Positions 1 to 12,049 of a DNA stretch of 64,000 nt are shown here, one piece after another (the stretch's first letter is position 1; each line of letters begins with the position of its first letter). The notes under the pieces are model-generated. The model was given only the letters and a program-made list of their open reading frames with translations. It did no database searches and was not told the origin of the DNA. The DNA comes from Rhizomys pruinosus (lineage: Eukaryota > Chordata > Mammalia > Rodentia > Spalacidae). Both the position numbers and the translations under genes were made by a program. The stretch is taken from NCBI GenBank assembly GCA_009823505.1, contig VZQC01010581.1:855153-919152 (forward strand), read 5' to 3'.

Positions 1-324
1 CACTTGCAAGTATACAGATGGTCTCTGGAATGCCAGAGAGTGTTACCAAAGGCCACTAAAGCAAATATAGGTCTCCTTGAGTCAAGCAAGACTCCTCCGT
101 CAGCACCAGCTACACCTCATCTGCCTGGAAAAGCGGTGCAGCAGTGGCAGCCATATGTCTGTATATCCCAAATCTAATTGGCTATTATCTCTCTCCTTGG
201 AGGAATAACCCATGGCTGATGCCACAAGCTTACATCCTCTAAAGGTTAGGAGACGTTATATGTCATTAAAAATTTTAAATGAATGTAGTATGCTGTTTGT
301 AAACTGAGGTATTTTAACTTCTTT
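1..324. other. No recognisable feature
   Basis: Unique-looking sequence before the antisense L1. No repeat, exon or RNA gene could be recognised by eye. Confidence 0.4.
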
Positions 325-1425
325 TCTAGTTTGGATGTCATTTACTTCTTCCTCTAACTTAGTTAACTTGACTATGTCTTCTAGTAGTGTGTTGAATAAT
401 GACAAGAGTAAGCATACCTACCTTGTACAGGACCTTAGAGGAAAAGATTTCAGCTTTTTACTAAGTACCTTTGCTGTTATTTATGGCTTCATTATATGGA
501 AGTATTTTCCTTCTGTACTTAGAGTGTAGAGAGTTTTCATCATAAAATGATGCTAAATTTTTCTCTGTATCTATTTAGACGACCATATGGGTTTTATTTT
601 TATTTCACCAATGTGGTATATCATAGTTATTGATTTCTATATACAGAGCCCTCCTGTTTTCCTAGGGCTAAATGCCATTTAGTTATGGAGAGTGATCGTT
701 TAAAGGTGCTGTTGAATTCACTCTGATGATATTTTCTCAAGATGTTTACCTTTGTGTTTATCAGGATATCAATCCCTAATTTTCCTCCCCTAGAGCATTT
801 CAGTTTGGCTTTGGTACCAGATAGTGCTGGTCTCATAGAATAAGTTTGGGAACATTCCCTCTTCAATTTTGGAAGCAGTTTGAAAGGAATTGTTCTTTAC
901 ATGTTTGGTGAAAACCACCAGGAAAGCTTATTTGCTAGATTTTTTTGAATACTGATTTAATTCATTGTATGCCTGTTCAGAATCTGCATTTCATTGTGTT
1001 TCAGTCTTGGTAGGCTATATGTTTTTAGGAATTTATCTATTCCAGGTTATCTATCTAATCTCTTGGTCTATAAAATTCAAAGTAGTCTATTATGAACCCT
1101 TATATCTCTCTGATATTAGTTGTAGTGTATGTCTTTTGTGTTTTGGTTCTCTCTTTTTTTCTTAGTTAAACTTTGTCAATGTTTCTTATTTTCAAAATTC
1201 CTCCTGGTTTTGTTGATCCCTTTTATTTTTCTAGTCTCTATTTATTTTGTCATTTACTTCCTTAGGCAAACATTTGTCTTAATTTGTCTTTTTATTTTAT
1301 TACGTGTGTTATAAAATTAGTTTGCTTGTTTGTGGTCTTCATTCCATCATCAATCACTTTAAATCTTCCTTTAGAATGACTTTTGTTGAACACATATGTT
1401 TTAGCATGTGCTGGTGAATTGCTTC
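325..1425 (-). mobile_element. Old antisense L1 fragment (ORF2 RT region)
   Basis: Read on the minus strand this matches the reverse-transcriptase part of L1 ORF2. The plus strand carries the familiar antisense landmarks (cttagaggaaaagatttcag, then a gtgctgttgaattcactctg-like stretch, then ctggtctcatagaataagtttgg). Many substitutions and stops separate it from any open frame, so it is an ancient L1M-type copy that cannot encode protein. Boundaries are approximate, and the last 300 bases are weaker than the rest. Confidence 0.75.
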
Positions 1426-2449
1426 CAGGCCAGGAGCAGAGTCCTTAGTATATCACTGAAAATAAGAGCCGAGATTTTCTGTGGGAGGCTTGCCCTCTCT
1501 GGATGATGTCAGGAGTCAAGTCCATCCTCTACTGCTCTTTCCTCTGGAAAGTTCTATCTTAGAGCCCTCGAGAGAACTGACAAGCATTTTTGCATTTTAT
1601 AAACTCATGAGAAAGCAGGATGCCGAGTTTGTGCTCTGGATTTAGTAAGTAGTTATATCTGGTCCATTTTTTGGTAAACTATGAGTTGGAGGAAGGATCT
1701 TCAGTTTTCTTTCCCTAAGCATCAGTGTGGACAGATGCTAGGCTTAGAATAGGTGCCCATTAAATGGTGATCAGGACTTGTCAGGTTGATTTCTACATTC
1801 ATCACCTTCACTTACATTTGCTTGTAGCATTGTCATAATGTATTAACACAGCCCTAATGTATTTAAGAGAACCTCACCGTGCAGCTGTCAGGCCTTCTTG
1901 TCTGAGGCATCTAATGCCAAGACACTGTTGCTAAGGCTTTCCACAGCTTGACATTTTGCTTATGAGTCTAATAAGGATGTTCATTTCTTTCCACAGCAGC
2001 TGGGAAGCTAAATTTTTCTTAGCTTCTGACCTTTTAACCTCATTTGGGAATTAGGTCTGAGGATGTGCAGACCAAGGTTATAAGCAGGTCAGCATCTCTC
2101 TTAAAATAGTCATGAAAAAGAACTCCTAAGTAAGCTAAGGGACTGGCAGAATAAACAAAAGAGAGAAGTGAGTCCTTAGCTGTGAGTAGAGTAGAAAGAA
2201 GGGCAAAGCTCTGTCTTCGGCTGAATACTTGCGTCTTGATTGGAAAGAGGGTTCAAAGGATCTCAGTGTGTGATCACTGACAGCCTTTAGGTGTCCATCT
2301 CAGTAAAGTGGGGTCAATGCTTCCTTGTCTCTCTAGTGTTTCAGGTAGTTTCTTCATTAGCCAATATGAAGGCTTCTCCAAGTCTATATTTCTCTACCAT
2401 TGTTCAGTGAATGAGATTACCATGCCCAGGTAAACATATAGCTAAGAGG
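1426..2449. other. Unique sequence, nothing recognised
   Basis: No repeat family, splice-bounded exon or RNA gene was recognised. Confidence 0.4.
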
Positions 2450-2785
2450 TTAGAAGTCTGGGCACTGGAGGCAGACAGTGGAATTACTTATATGTGAGGA
2501 AACAGTTGCTTTCAAGTTAAAAGGGAATCAACATAATCATATTAGACATCTTTCGCAGGTGAAAATCTAAGAGTTTGTAAAAAGGACACATATTATTGAT
2601 TACATACTTTCTGGGCTCACATTTCAATTTTATGACCTTGTATAAGTTGCTTAGTGTTTGTGAGTCCCTATTTCCCAGATTAAAGGAAAAATAAATAAAT
2701 GGTATCCCTTCCTCAGGTTATTGTGAGATCAACTGAGTAAAGGGGTATTTCATACTAAGTGCTCAATAAAGAGTGGTAGTGGTGG
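2450..2785 (-). repeat. MIR SINE fragment
   Basis: The plus strand reads as the reverse complement of MIR: a stretch like 'gaccttgtataagttgctta', then 'ccctatttcccagattaaag', 'ttattgtgagatcaactgag' and 'ctaagtgctcaataaa'. These match the conserved antisense MIR core in order. It is old and diverged. Confidence 0.65.
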
Positions 2786-2979
2786 TGGTAAAGGAGCTGT
2801 CTTCCAACCATTATTTTTATTTTTGTCTTTCCCTTTAGGAATAGTGTTCTAGTGCAGGTCAGGAGGATGTATGTTTAGCATAGACATCATTTCCAGCCTC
2901 CCTTGCAGCTAGCTATGAGCATGTTGGTATTTGTGGCTACATGGTGAGCTGAAGTTGTTGGGTAGGAAATTTAGATTTA

Positions 2980-3099
2980 GAAATGCTAGCACTCAGGAGG
3001 CAGAGGCAGGTGGATCTCTGTGATTTCAAGGCCCGCCTGGTCTACATAGTGAGCTCCAGGCCAGCCGGGAAAAAAGGGAGACCCTGTCTCAAAAAGATC

Positions 3100-3102
<3 letters not shown>
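2980..3102 (+). repeat. B1 SINE
   Basis: Standard B1 body: aggaggcagaggcaggtgga, a 'gcctggtctacatagtgagc' segment, ending in accctgtctcaaaaa. The first bases of the element are missing. Its A-rich tail has expanded into the GA repeat that follows. Confidence 0.9.

Positions 3103-3160
<58 letters not shown>
3100..3160 (+). repeat. (GA)n microsatellite
   Basis: About 25-30 GA dinucleotides directly at the tail of the preceding B1. This is a common origin for SINE-tail microsatellites. Confidence 0.95.
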
Positions 3161-3163
<3 letters not shown>

Positions 3164-3369
3164 TCCACAGGTTCTTCCTCTTCCTGTTGGCTGGCACTCA
3201 CAGGTAATGGCAAGTGTTCTGGGAGCCATTTGAAACATGGCATGACTTTGCAAATGGAAGACACACTTTCAGCATGATAGAATTGAAAGATAGCAAGAAG
3301 ATAGATAAAGCTCAACTCTTTGCATTGCAACACTTTACCAGAAGTTATTTCTGGTCATAGCATTTTATT

Positions 3370-3492
3370 TTTACTTTTTTTCTTTTCTTTTTTGAGTAGG
3401 GAGGAACTAACTCTGTTACTCAAGTTGGCCTTAAAGTGGCCTCAGCCTCCAGAGTAGCCGGGAATACAGAGATGTACTATTACATCTGACTA
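3370..3492 (-). repeat. Old B1-like SINE, antisense
   Basis: A T-rich start, 'gttactcaagttggcctt', 'cctcagcctccagagtagc' and 'gggaatacagagatgtac' follow the order of an antisense B1/7SL-derived SINE, with heavy divergence. Confidence 0.5.
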
Positions 3493-3534
3493 TAGGATTT
3501 AGAATAATTGTTTTGTGCTTCTTAATCAATTAAT

Positions 3535-3890
3535 TTGGCGCATGTATATGTATGTAGTAGGCATGCATATTTTTGTGTGTTCACATGTCTATGAACATAT
3601 ATGTATATGTGCATGTGGAGGCCAGAGGTTGACGTCTAGTGTCTTTCTTGACTGCTCTCCACTATATGTTAACAAGTCAGGGTCTCTTCCTGAACCTGGA
3701 GCTGGCTGATTTGGATCTGGCTGGTCTAACTGGAGAGCTTGTCCCAGGGATCCTGTGGCTTTGCCCCCCAAGTTCTAAGAATACAGGCAGGCTTTTAATA
3801 CCTTCCCAGATTTTATGTGGGAACACTCTGGTTCTCATGCTTGTGCTGCAAGGATTTTATCCACTGAGCCATCTCCCCATCCCCTGGGTT
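3535..3890 (-). repeat. B4-family SINE, antisense
   Basis: 'gaggccagaggttgacgtc', 'tgaacctggagctggctgat', 'gggatcctgtggctttgccc' and the end 'ccactgagccatctcccca' follow the antisense B4 order. It is nearly full length. Confidence 0.75.
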
Positions 3891-4119
3891 TTTCATTTTA
3901 CATGCAGATAAATGTTTTTAATCAGAAATGCTGTGAAGATTTTGTAAGAGGCCTGTATTAATTTGCAGCAAATTTCTGAGAGTTATCTGGTGGTTGGCTG
4001 ATTCCCACCTGGGCCAATCAGCCAGAGCAGTATGCTGAAGGAGAACATGATGCAAACACCCAGGGTGCTGCTTGTAAAGATGATGGCTCTGGAAGGGGGT
4101 CCAGAAAATGCCTCTCCAG

Positions 4120-4260
4120 CCCAGTATTTACCAGTTGGGTCACCTTGGGCAAGTCAAATAGCAGTTCTGAGTTCAGGCTTTGACTGACCCCAAGGGCTGC
4201 AGCAGGGATTAAATGAGATCATTGTTGCCTGCTCTGGCTCATAATAATTATCTAAAAACT
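4120..4260 (-). repeat. MIR SINE fragment
   Basis: 'gtcaccttgggcaagtcaaa' followed by 'gggattaaatgagatcatt' are antisense MIR core landmarks in the right order and spacing. Confidence 0.6.
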
Positions 4261-5027
4261 GCTTCCTTCTATTGCTTTACCAAAAAATGGCCCTTGGTAA
4301 TCAAAATGTAAGTGGGAATATTTTTTCCCTGCCTAGTTTGCATGGTTGACAAGCACAAGACTTACTGTTTCATAACTGGAATTGTTCACCTGCTTTACAC
4401 TCTGATAGCATCTGTGGCTTTTGACAGGCCCTGGCCTTCCTGAGCTTGCTGTGAGGGAGGTGAAGGGAGGGTGGACACCAGACTTCAGCATTCATTCCTG
4501 AGCCTCCGGCCTGTCTTGGTCTCTCACAGAGTGGATGGCTTTTCTTCCCCCCTGGGATGTTTTGCTGAACAGAATTACATGCAGCATTTGACAACAGAGC
4601 TGATAATTTATGTGCTGCTGAAATGCAGAAGGAAGGGAATTGGGAGGAATAGCAATGCACTCTGAGAGGGCTCGGTATTTTTCCATCCCTTTCAGGAATG
4701 GGGGTTGGTCTTAGAGGGGAGGGTATTAATTGGTCACTAGGTAAATTGATTAAGAACACATCTCTGCCTTTAGAATGTTACATAAAGGGCCTCACTCCTT
4801 CATGGTAGACTTGGTGGGGGAGTGGAAAAATGTCAGGGTCAGTTATCAACTTGCTTGTGTTTGATGAAATCTTTGACTTACTACTTGAGAACATTATTTT
4901 CTTTCTGAATGTATGTTTTGTTATCAGTGAGTGAGAGAACGCTATCTCTGAGGGCTAAGTGAGATAAATTATATCCAGCACTGGGACAGCACTTCTCTCG
5001 ATGATAGGCAGTTAACATGTGTTCCCT
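4261..5027. other. Unique sequence, nothing recognised
   Basis: A minus-strand open frame of 129 codons (4370-4759) lies here but shows no domain, no obvious splice signals and low-complexity proline/serine composition. I do not call a gene. Confidence 0.4.
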
Positions 5028-5202
5028 TCAGTGGCTGGTGAGATGGCTTAGCAGGTAAGAGTGCTTGTCACTAAGCCTGAAGATCCGAGTTTGACCCCTG
5101 GTGGAAGGAGAGAAATGACTCCTGCAAGCTGTGATCTGTTCTCCACAGGCACACTGTCACATGCATGCAGGCCATGCCTACATAATAAATAAATGAATGC
5201 AA
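5028..5202 (+). repeat. B2/B3-related SINE
   Basis: 'gctggtgagatggcttagca', then 'ggtggaaggagagaaatgac', ending in aataaataaatgaatgc. Order and A-rich tail fit a B3-like tRNA-derived SINE, older than the B2 copies elsewhere in the window. Confidence 0.7.
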
Positions 5203-5479
5203 ACATTTTTCATTAAGAATTATTCATTTCTTTTCTCATTGTCGAAAGTCTACAATGTATTCCTATCAGCTTTTGTGAAAAATTCTTTTTGTAAAGTTTT
5301 GATAAGTGGTGAGGGTCCCTTTCACTGTATTATTTAATGGTGTTTAGTTTTATCACAAACAAACTTCATTTGGGGGATTATTGTATGTACATGGATGCAT
5401 TTGTCTAAGTGCAAACATCTTATAGTTTCTGAATTTTGCTACCAGTAATTTAAAAGCACTATTGCTGTGCTATTACTTC

Positions 5480-5935
5480 TTCTAGTGATATTCCCTCTTC
5501 ATTTAAAGCTGCATCTCTCCCTCTCCTTGTCACCTTAATGGAAATTGGGGTAAAACCCAGATTTACCACCCCCTTCCCTTCAGATTTTTCTTATCCCTCC
5601 TAATCAATGGTCTCTTTCTAGTTTCCTGGATTTTACAGGCACTCCAACTCACAGATCTAAAGGTTCCACGCTAGTTCCACATGTCATCCACTTGATGTTT
5701 GTCCTTGTGGGTCTGAGTACCTCATCTGGTTAATGTTTTCCAGCTCCATCCATTTGCCTGCAAATTTCACAATTTTATTTTTCTTTACAGCTGAACAAAA
5801 TTCCAGTGTATATGGGTACCACGTTTCGATCGATGCCCATCTGGGCTCTTTCAATGTCCCAGCTACTGTGAATGCAGCAGCTGTGAAGATGGAAGAAGAT
5901 GTGTCTCTGCAGCAGGACACAGAATAGAGCATAGG
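5480..5935 (-). mobile_element. L1 3' fragment, antisense (end of ORF2)
   Basis: The plus strand carries 'tggtctctttctagtttcct', 'tccagctccatccatttgcc' and 'tttctttacagctgaacaaa', which are antisense landmarks of the end of rodent L1 ORF2. The copy is 5' truncated, its frames are broken, and no target duplication was found by eye. Confidence 0.75.
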
Positions 5936-6950
5936 TTATATGGAGAAGGAGAAAAGGGGAATAATGGAGAGGGAGGCTTAAGTGTGGAGAGGGATGGGAG
6001 GGTAGAATACAGGAGGGGTGGGCCAAGCAGTAAGTAACACTGAGGACTGAGGATGTTCAAAGAAATCATATGGAAACCTACTATTCTATATGCTTCATCT
6101 ATACATACATACATACATACATACATATGTATATACAGTCATTTCTCTATTTTAAAGAGTTAAATTGGAGTTACCCTAAACAAGGGATTATGCTCACCCC
6201 AGAAGCCATAGGTTTCCAAATAAAAGTCTCAGCACCAGGTATGAGATAACTCCTTCAATTTATTGGTCAGAGGTCTCTCATTAATCCCCCCAAATAATAT
6301 ATGCTATTGCTATTGCTCTTGGTTTCTCACTACAACTTGATGGTAAGACCTTATTGCTGGAGATACCTCATGCATCAGTCATGGGACATGGAGAAATCAA
6401 GCTGGAACTGACCAGAAAACTTCCTCCCTGCTGGCAAGATCTCTAGTATGGGAAGGTGCTACATACCCAGTTGTGAACTTGGGTAAAATCTGCAATATGA
6501 TGTATAATAATAACCAGTCACCAAGATATGCCCATGCCTGGGTAATGAGGGTAACTAACTAGTTTCTGGTTGTTTAAGCCCATTCCACAGGAGGAAATGC
6601 ATGCCTGGTATGCAAATCTGGCCAAGAACCCATGGATAGCCTCACATCCCAAGTATATTGAGATCAAGAATTTTAGTTGACAGATCATTAAATTTAAAAA
6701 AGTCCAGATTTGGTGAACATATATCTTGGGCTCAAGCTCCAACAGTGGGAAAATATCTCAGGTTTTAGAAGGGCGAGGAATATAGATTTCAGATTTTCTT
6801 CTCCCTAGAAGGAAGATGTGTTATCACAAGGAATTATAGAAATGAATCTGGGCTGTTGTTCATGTTTGGGTCCATGAATGGCCTTTCTCTATGGCTGGCA
6901 CATAAATACTATCCCAGGGAAAAAATAGCCTTCTTTTTTTTTTTTAAAGA
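5936..6950. other. Mostly unique sequence with a short (CATA)n
   Basis: Starts with a GA-rich stretch (5940-6015) and a (CATA)n tract at about 6103-6127. The rest holds no recognised repeat or exon. Confidence 0.45.
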
Positions 6951-6955
6951 AAATC

Positions 6956-7327
6956 CCTGTGATGCTTAATGTTAATTGTCAGCATGAGAGACTCTAAGGC
7001 AGGGAGATAGCCTCTGGGTATGCCTGCCAGGGGATTAGCTTGAACAAGTGAACTGATGGGAGAAGACCCATCTTGACTGTGGGCACGGATATTCCTTCCA
7101 CAGGGGATTCTGGATTGTGCAAGAAGGCCTGAGCATAGCACAGCCTGCTACTCTCTGGTTCTTGACTGTGGATGTGATGTGGTGACCAGCTCCTCAAGCT
7201 CCTGCTGCTGTGAGTTCCCTGTCATGAAGGCCTGGAACCTGGACCATGGCCTCTCAAGGACCCTTGACCCTTTAAATAGCTTTTGTCAAGGGATTTTTAT
7301 CACAGCAACAGGAAAATAAACTAAGAC
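6956..7327 (+). mobile_element. Solitary MLT1/MT-type (MaLR) LTR
   Basis: Begins 'tgtgatgcttaatgttaatt', has a middle 'gaccatggcctctcaagga', and ends 'tatcacagcaacaggaaaat' followed by aaactaagaca, the usual end of MaLR LTRs. No internal sequence is attached, so it is a solitary LTR. The subfamily name is tentative. Confidence 0.7.
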
Positions 7328-8077
7328 ATCCCTCTAAAAGGGAGGCCATTCTTTTCCTTCCAGTCTTAGATTCTCACTTGCTTCTTGGGCCTAGGAGCCC
7401 TTCCTTACCATGGTCTTGGGGCTGACCTTCCTTTCCTTTCTCTCCTTAATCCCTATTGACTCCTTATTTGGCTCCAGCTGATTTCACCCAGCAGCCCAAG
7501 GTCGAGGCAGTTCAGTTTGTCCTGGTGAGCACACAGCTAGGCACACAAAGACAGCCATTGCTTACATTCTTTTAGGAGAACCGGCATCAGAGTGCTTTCC
7601 TCCATGCCCAGCTAACATCCACACTTAGTTTGTTTCTTTCTGTGGGTGGTATGCCACCATTGATGTGCAGGAAGAGCATAGTCTGTTTGTGGCAAAAAAG
7701 TAGAATCGAAAATCCCTGTGCTCAATTCCAGTGGCTCCCATCCAAACTTTATCATCAGAACCAGAGACTGCCTGCCATCCTGCTCCAGGGTTCTGGGTAA
7801 TGGCCATGGCATTTGGATTCAGTAGTGGTGTTGGCTGAACTGCTTGTTCCGGCTCATCTGGTGTGGGTCATGTGCCTCTCTCCACATTGGCTTTGTTTTC
7901 AACAGCCTCTGAATCCAGGTGTTTGCCTGTCTCGCTTGTCCGAGTGGGTGGACATCCTGTTGTGTAATTATTGCTCCAAAGTGTCATGCTAAGCTCTTTC
8001 AATACAGGTAAGAATGGAAGCTAGTTTGTGATATGGGACTTCAAAGTTCCTCCTTTCCTTCTAGTCATCCTCACTTT
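7328..8077. other. Unique sequence, nothing recognised
   Basis: No repeat or exon recognised. Two overlapping minus-strand frames of 60-66 codons near 7612-7812 have no features of a gene. Confidence 0.4.
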
Positions 8078-8093
8078 AAAAGTATCATTTGTT

Positions 8094-8335
8094 GGGCTGG
8101 AGAGATAGCCTAGCGGTTAAGAGCACTGACTGCTCTTGCAGAGGACCCGGGTTCGATCCCCAGCACCCACATGGCGGCTGAGAACCATCTGTAACTCCAA
8201 TTCCAGGAGAACTCCAGTTCCAGGGGAATCCGAGACCCTCTTTTGACCTCCGAGGCATTGCACGACACGGGGGCACAGACCTATATGCAGACGGTACATT
8301 CATACACACACAAAATAAATAAAAAATTAAAAAAT
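8094..8335 (+). repeat. B2 SINE, full length, with target duplication
   Basis: Starts gggctggagagatagcctag (tRNA-derived head with pol III A and B boxes; B box-like 'gggttcgatccccagcac') and ends in an A-rich AATAAA-bearing tail. A perfect 16-bp direct repeat (aaaagtatcatttgtt) flanks it at 8078-8093 and 8336-8351. It carries the internal near-duplication 'aattccaggagaactcc / agttccaggggaatcc'. Confidence 0.95.
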
Positions 8336-8720
8336 AAAAGTATCATTTGTTTTCTGGAGAGTTCTCAGGAGGTGGTTTGGTTGAGTATGTTTATCCTAAA
8401 TATAACAAAATCATGAAGACATTGCAGAAGTTTCTAGATGGAGTTGGAGGCTGTGTAACTGCAATGTGCATCTCTAATGCTGACCTTGCATTAGTCAACC
8501 AGGACCTAACCAATCAACAAACATATCAGTCAATTAATTGGATAATAGAAGCTTATGGAGCTTCTGTTGGATGATCAGCCATAGATTAAAGACCTTGAGG
8601 AACAAGGAATGAGAGGAATGTTTGGCTCCTGCTTTGAGGTGTTTTTAAACCACTTGAGATGAAAAGATGGAAACTTATCTCTGCAGAAAACTACTCACTT
8701 GTTAGTTGCTGATTGGCTGC

Positions 8721-8722
<2 letters not shown>

Positions 8723-8768
<46 letters not shown>
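8723..8768 (+). repeat. (TG)n microsatellite
   Basis: About 20 TG dinucleotides with one interruption near the end. Confidence 0.95.
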
Positions 8769-8769
<1 letters not shown>

Positions 8770-8954
8770 TCCTGTTTGTGTGTGATGAGGGAGGTAGGAA
8801 TACTTCCTCTGGGTAGGGGTGGCATGGTAGTCTGACCCCAGGTTGGTTTGGGCTTGGAGAGATTAGATCTGAATCCCAGGTCTTCTTGACACTAATTGTG
8901 TGACTTTGGATTCTGAATCACTAGCAGAAACCATTTGTTGAGATTTGTTTGTTT

Positions 8955-9108
8955 ATTTGCTTTCTTTTTTTGAGACAGGGTCTCCCTGTAGCCCAGCTGG
9001 CCTGAAACACGCTATGCAGACCAGGCTGGCCTCAATCTCACAAAGATCTGCCTGTCTGCCTCTTGAGTGCTAGGATTAATAGTGTACACTACCAGGCTCA
9101 GTCATGGT
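8955..9108 (-). repeat. B1 SINE, antisense
   Basis: 'ttgagacagggtctccctgt', 'cagaccaggctggcctcaat' and 'gagtgctaggattaa' are antisense B1 landmarks. Confidence 0.9.
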
Positions 9109-9419
9109 TCAGAATTGTTTTGTGTACATCCTTAACTGCCAATGGAACTAGAGTGGGACTGCAGGAGAAGGCCAGGCTAGCTACCCTCTCACAAGTTGCA
9201 GTCTTAACGGAAGTGATGAGACAGAACAGTGGATGACAGAATCCTCCTGTATCCACTGCATAATGGATGAGCGGTCTATGACCGTGAGCATATGATAGGA
9301 CCTGCCAGATGGATACAGGAGTGGGGAACTATGGTGCCTTGAATTAAAACCTATCCCATGTCTAGGGTTCCTGCTATGTGTCAGGAAGCAGGCCCAGGCC
9401 TATTCTTGAGTGTCTGTCC

Positions 9420-9550
9420 CAACCTATTAGCACCTGGGCAGTTTTCTCCACAACAGCTGTGGTTATGCACTGCCTTTTTCAGATGAGAAAATCCAGGTTC
9501 ATAGAAGGAAAATTAATTGCTCAAGATAAAAGCTAAGTTATCGAAGCTTA
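9420..9550 (+). repeat. Probable MIR fragment
   Basis: 'tttttcagatgagaaaatcc' followed by 'aggttcatagaaggaaaatt' resembles the MIR core. Short and diverged. Confidence 0.4.
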
Positions 9551-10145
9551 GATGTCAACTCACACTGCTCAGACATCATCTCTAATTTTGTCTATCTTTA
9601 CATCATCCTTCCACTTGTAGATTCGACAGATGAGACACAGCAAGCAAAGCTGTGTAAATGTTCTTGCCTTGTGCTGGCATCCAAATCTGCTCCGCTGATT
9701 CTGAAGTCTGTGACCTTTGCTGTCCACAGGCTTGAAGAAGAAGGTTGGATATGAAAGACATGGTTACTCTTCATAAAAATCTCACTGTTAGCTGAAATTG
9801 TGGTTACCTACTTTAAAAAAGGCCTTAAATAACCTGAACTAGTAATTCAGAAGTGTGTGGAAGGATCGTCCTGGATCCTGTGAAGATGCAGATTTGGATC
9901 TAGGGGTCTGAGGGAAGAACGTAAGAGTCTGTGTCTTAACGGGGGCTTATGCTGTGTAAAGCAGGGACATAGACCAGGTTTCCCTACTGGGCAGGGTAGT
10001 TCTTTGTGGTGGGGATGCTTAGCAACTTCCCTGGGCTCTTTCCACTAGATGTCAGTAGTGCCATCCCTCTTCTCACAACCAAGTGTCTCCTGATAGTGCC
10101 AAATGACTCCTAGGGGAACAAATCTACCCCACTAAGAAGCAAAGC

Positions 10146-10345
10146 TCTAAGCTAGGAATTTTCAAATTTGCTTGCACATGGTAATCATCTAGGGAGCCTC
10201 CAAACCCCTGGTGCTTGTGTCCTACTGGGCGGACTGGGGTTTACTTGACCCAGAGGGCAGCTGGGGCTTGGGTTGCTTAAAAGCCTTCCCCAGGTGATCC
10301 TACTGTGCAAACAGCTTTAGCAATCTCTGGGCTAAGTTCAGACTC
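10146..10345 (+). mobile_element. MER5A-like hAT DNA transposon remnant
   Basis: 'aattttcaaatttgcttgca', 'tggtaatcatctagggagcc' and later 'cccaggtgatcctactgtgc' follow the order of the non-autonomous hAT element MER5A. Terminal repeats are eroded. Confidence 0.55.
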
Positions 10346-10985
10346 TGGAGAGAACTGCTGCTTCTCCCTTAGTTTTCTGGAAGCTGCCAAGCCTAATATT
10401 AAGAGCTGCCCATGGCTGACCTGACACCTGGTTCTGAGAAGGGAAGGGAGACTCTGGCCTTCACTCACCATGCAGAGAGTCCAGCTCTGAGTTGGCTCAG
10501 ATCCGCCAATGAGAAAGAACAGAAAGAATTTGCAGGGCTGGAATAGATTCAGCCCCCATCCATCATGCTGTCCAGAGCTGCTTTGCATGCAGAAACACTG
10601 TTTTAATCTCCAAAAATCCCATTTTGGGCTGTTGATCTTTGATGTGAAGCTTCTGTCTTGTTTTAGCTCCTTTACTTTCCTCCTCCGAATTCTTGCTAAG
10701 AGCATCCTTTATTCCTTTCACACTTAGGAAGCGAGGACAAGAGCACAATGATTATCTGAAGTTTCCACTGAGTGGTAGTTGGAAGTAGAGAATTCTTAGT
10801 AGTTGCATCTCATCCAGTGGACCCTGCATAGAATGTCTGTTCTTAGCCTTCATTTCAGCTGAGAGAGCAGCAGGGAAAGGGTTGGGGGGAACAGAGGGAG
10901 GGAGAAGAGAAGAGGGAACAAGGAAGAGGAAGAGTGGGGGAGGAGAGCTCACTAGGCTGAAGGGTATTCCTAAATAACACCAAGT
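10346..10985. other. Unique sequence, nothing recognised
   Basis: A 142-codon minus-strand frame covers 10277-10705 and partly overlaps the MER5A-like remnant. It has no recognised domain. A GA-rich stretch is at 10860-10945. Confidence 0.4.
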
Positions 10986-10986
10986 T

Positions 10987-11157
10987 CAGCTGGGCATGAT
11001 GGTACATACCTTTAATCCTAGCACTTGGGAGGCAGAGGCAGTCAGATCTCTGTGAGTTCAAGGCCAGCCTGGTCTACAGAGTGAGTTCCAGGACAGGTGG
11101 GGCTGCAGGGAAACCCTGTCTCAAAGAAAACGAAACCCAAACCCAAACCCAAAACAA
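10987..11157 (+). repeat. B1 SINE
   Basis: 'agctgggcatgatggtacat', 'cacttgggaggcagaggcag' and 'gcctggtctacagagtgagt', ending in accctgtctcaaag and an 'acccaa'-rich tail (acccaaacccaaaccc). Confidence 0.95.
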
Positions 11158-11639
11158 CCAAGTATGCTGCTTTCTGTCTGCTGGGCCATGCTGGGAATAT
11201 TGACCAAACAAAAGCACACTTGGGTCCTTGGGTAGGAACTGACCTTTGTCAGATGAGTTTCTGTTTCTAGGGAAACAGAGAGCAGAAAAAGTATCAACCC
11301 TCAGGGCCATTATTCTTATTTCTTATTGCTTGACACCTGTTCTGTCTTCATTTACTCGATACTATAGCAAAGAAGGAATTGAGCTGCAAAGGTTAGAACC
11401 ATGGGTAAGACAAGAACACAGACTTTTCAAAAAGCAGCCCCTCCTGGCAGCAGACTGGTGATGCAATGATGATGAGACTTTGGGGACTGGTTTTCTGGGA
11501 TGCATTCACAGACCTACTTTATTATGCTAGCAATGACTACTTACCTAAATGTCCTAAGCCACATTTAAAAGATTATTTGTAAGCATAAAGAATATCAAAC
11601 ACACAGAGCTTGCATATGAGATCGTAAGAAATCCCGTTT

Positions 11640-11832
11640 ACCAAGCATGGCTATGTGTCAGGCACATGTGTAAGCTCACTTAATGGCCCAAGTCCATCCC
11701 ACAAAGTTGATCTCGTCATTGTCCTCCTCATTTTACAGCTGGAAAAATTAAGGTTCAGAGAGGCTGTGTAGTTTGTCTTCAGACACAGGTAGTCAGTCTG
11801 ACTCTGGAAAATATCTAGGTTTTAGAACTTGA
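11640..11832 (+). repeat. MIR SINE
   Basis: 'tatgtgtcaggcacatgtgt', 'ctcctcattttacagctgga' and 'ttcagagaggctgtgtagtt' match consecutive parts of the sense MIR core. Confidence 0.7.
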
Positions 11833-11834
11833 AC

Positions 11835-12035
11835 TCAGGCTTGGGAAATTACTCACTGATTAAGCATTTGCTGCACAAATAGGAGGACTGGAGTTCAGAA
11901 CCTGAGAACCCAGATAAATTGCTGGGTGGTGTGGTGGTGGACCTGTAATTCCAGCCTCTGATGCAAATACAGGGGATTCCCCAGAGAATACATATATGCA
12001 CACCATATACAGATGAAAATGAAAAAAAAAGGAAA
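11835..12035 (+). repeat. B4-related SINE fragment
   Basis: 'gcatttgctgcacaaatagg', 'gagttcagaacctgagaacc' and 'gtggtggacctgtaattcca', ending A-rich, as in a B4-type ID/B1 composite. Diverged. Confidence 0.55.
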
Positions 12036-12049
12036 AATAATTTGAACTT

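Noticed and set aside
4370..4759. 129-codon minus-strand frame
   Set aside because: No domain, no conserved splice context, biased composition; chance is sufficient.
8094..8200. tRNA-gene-like A and B boxes
   Set aside because: They belong to B2 SINE heads, which derive from a tRNA; there is no cloverleaf of an actual tRNA gene.
10277..10705. 142-codon minus-strand frame
   Set aside because: Partly lies in a MER5A-like remnant and shows no domain.
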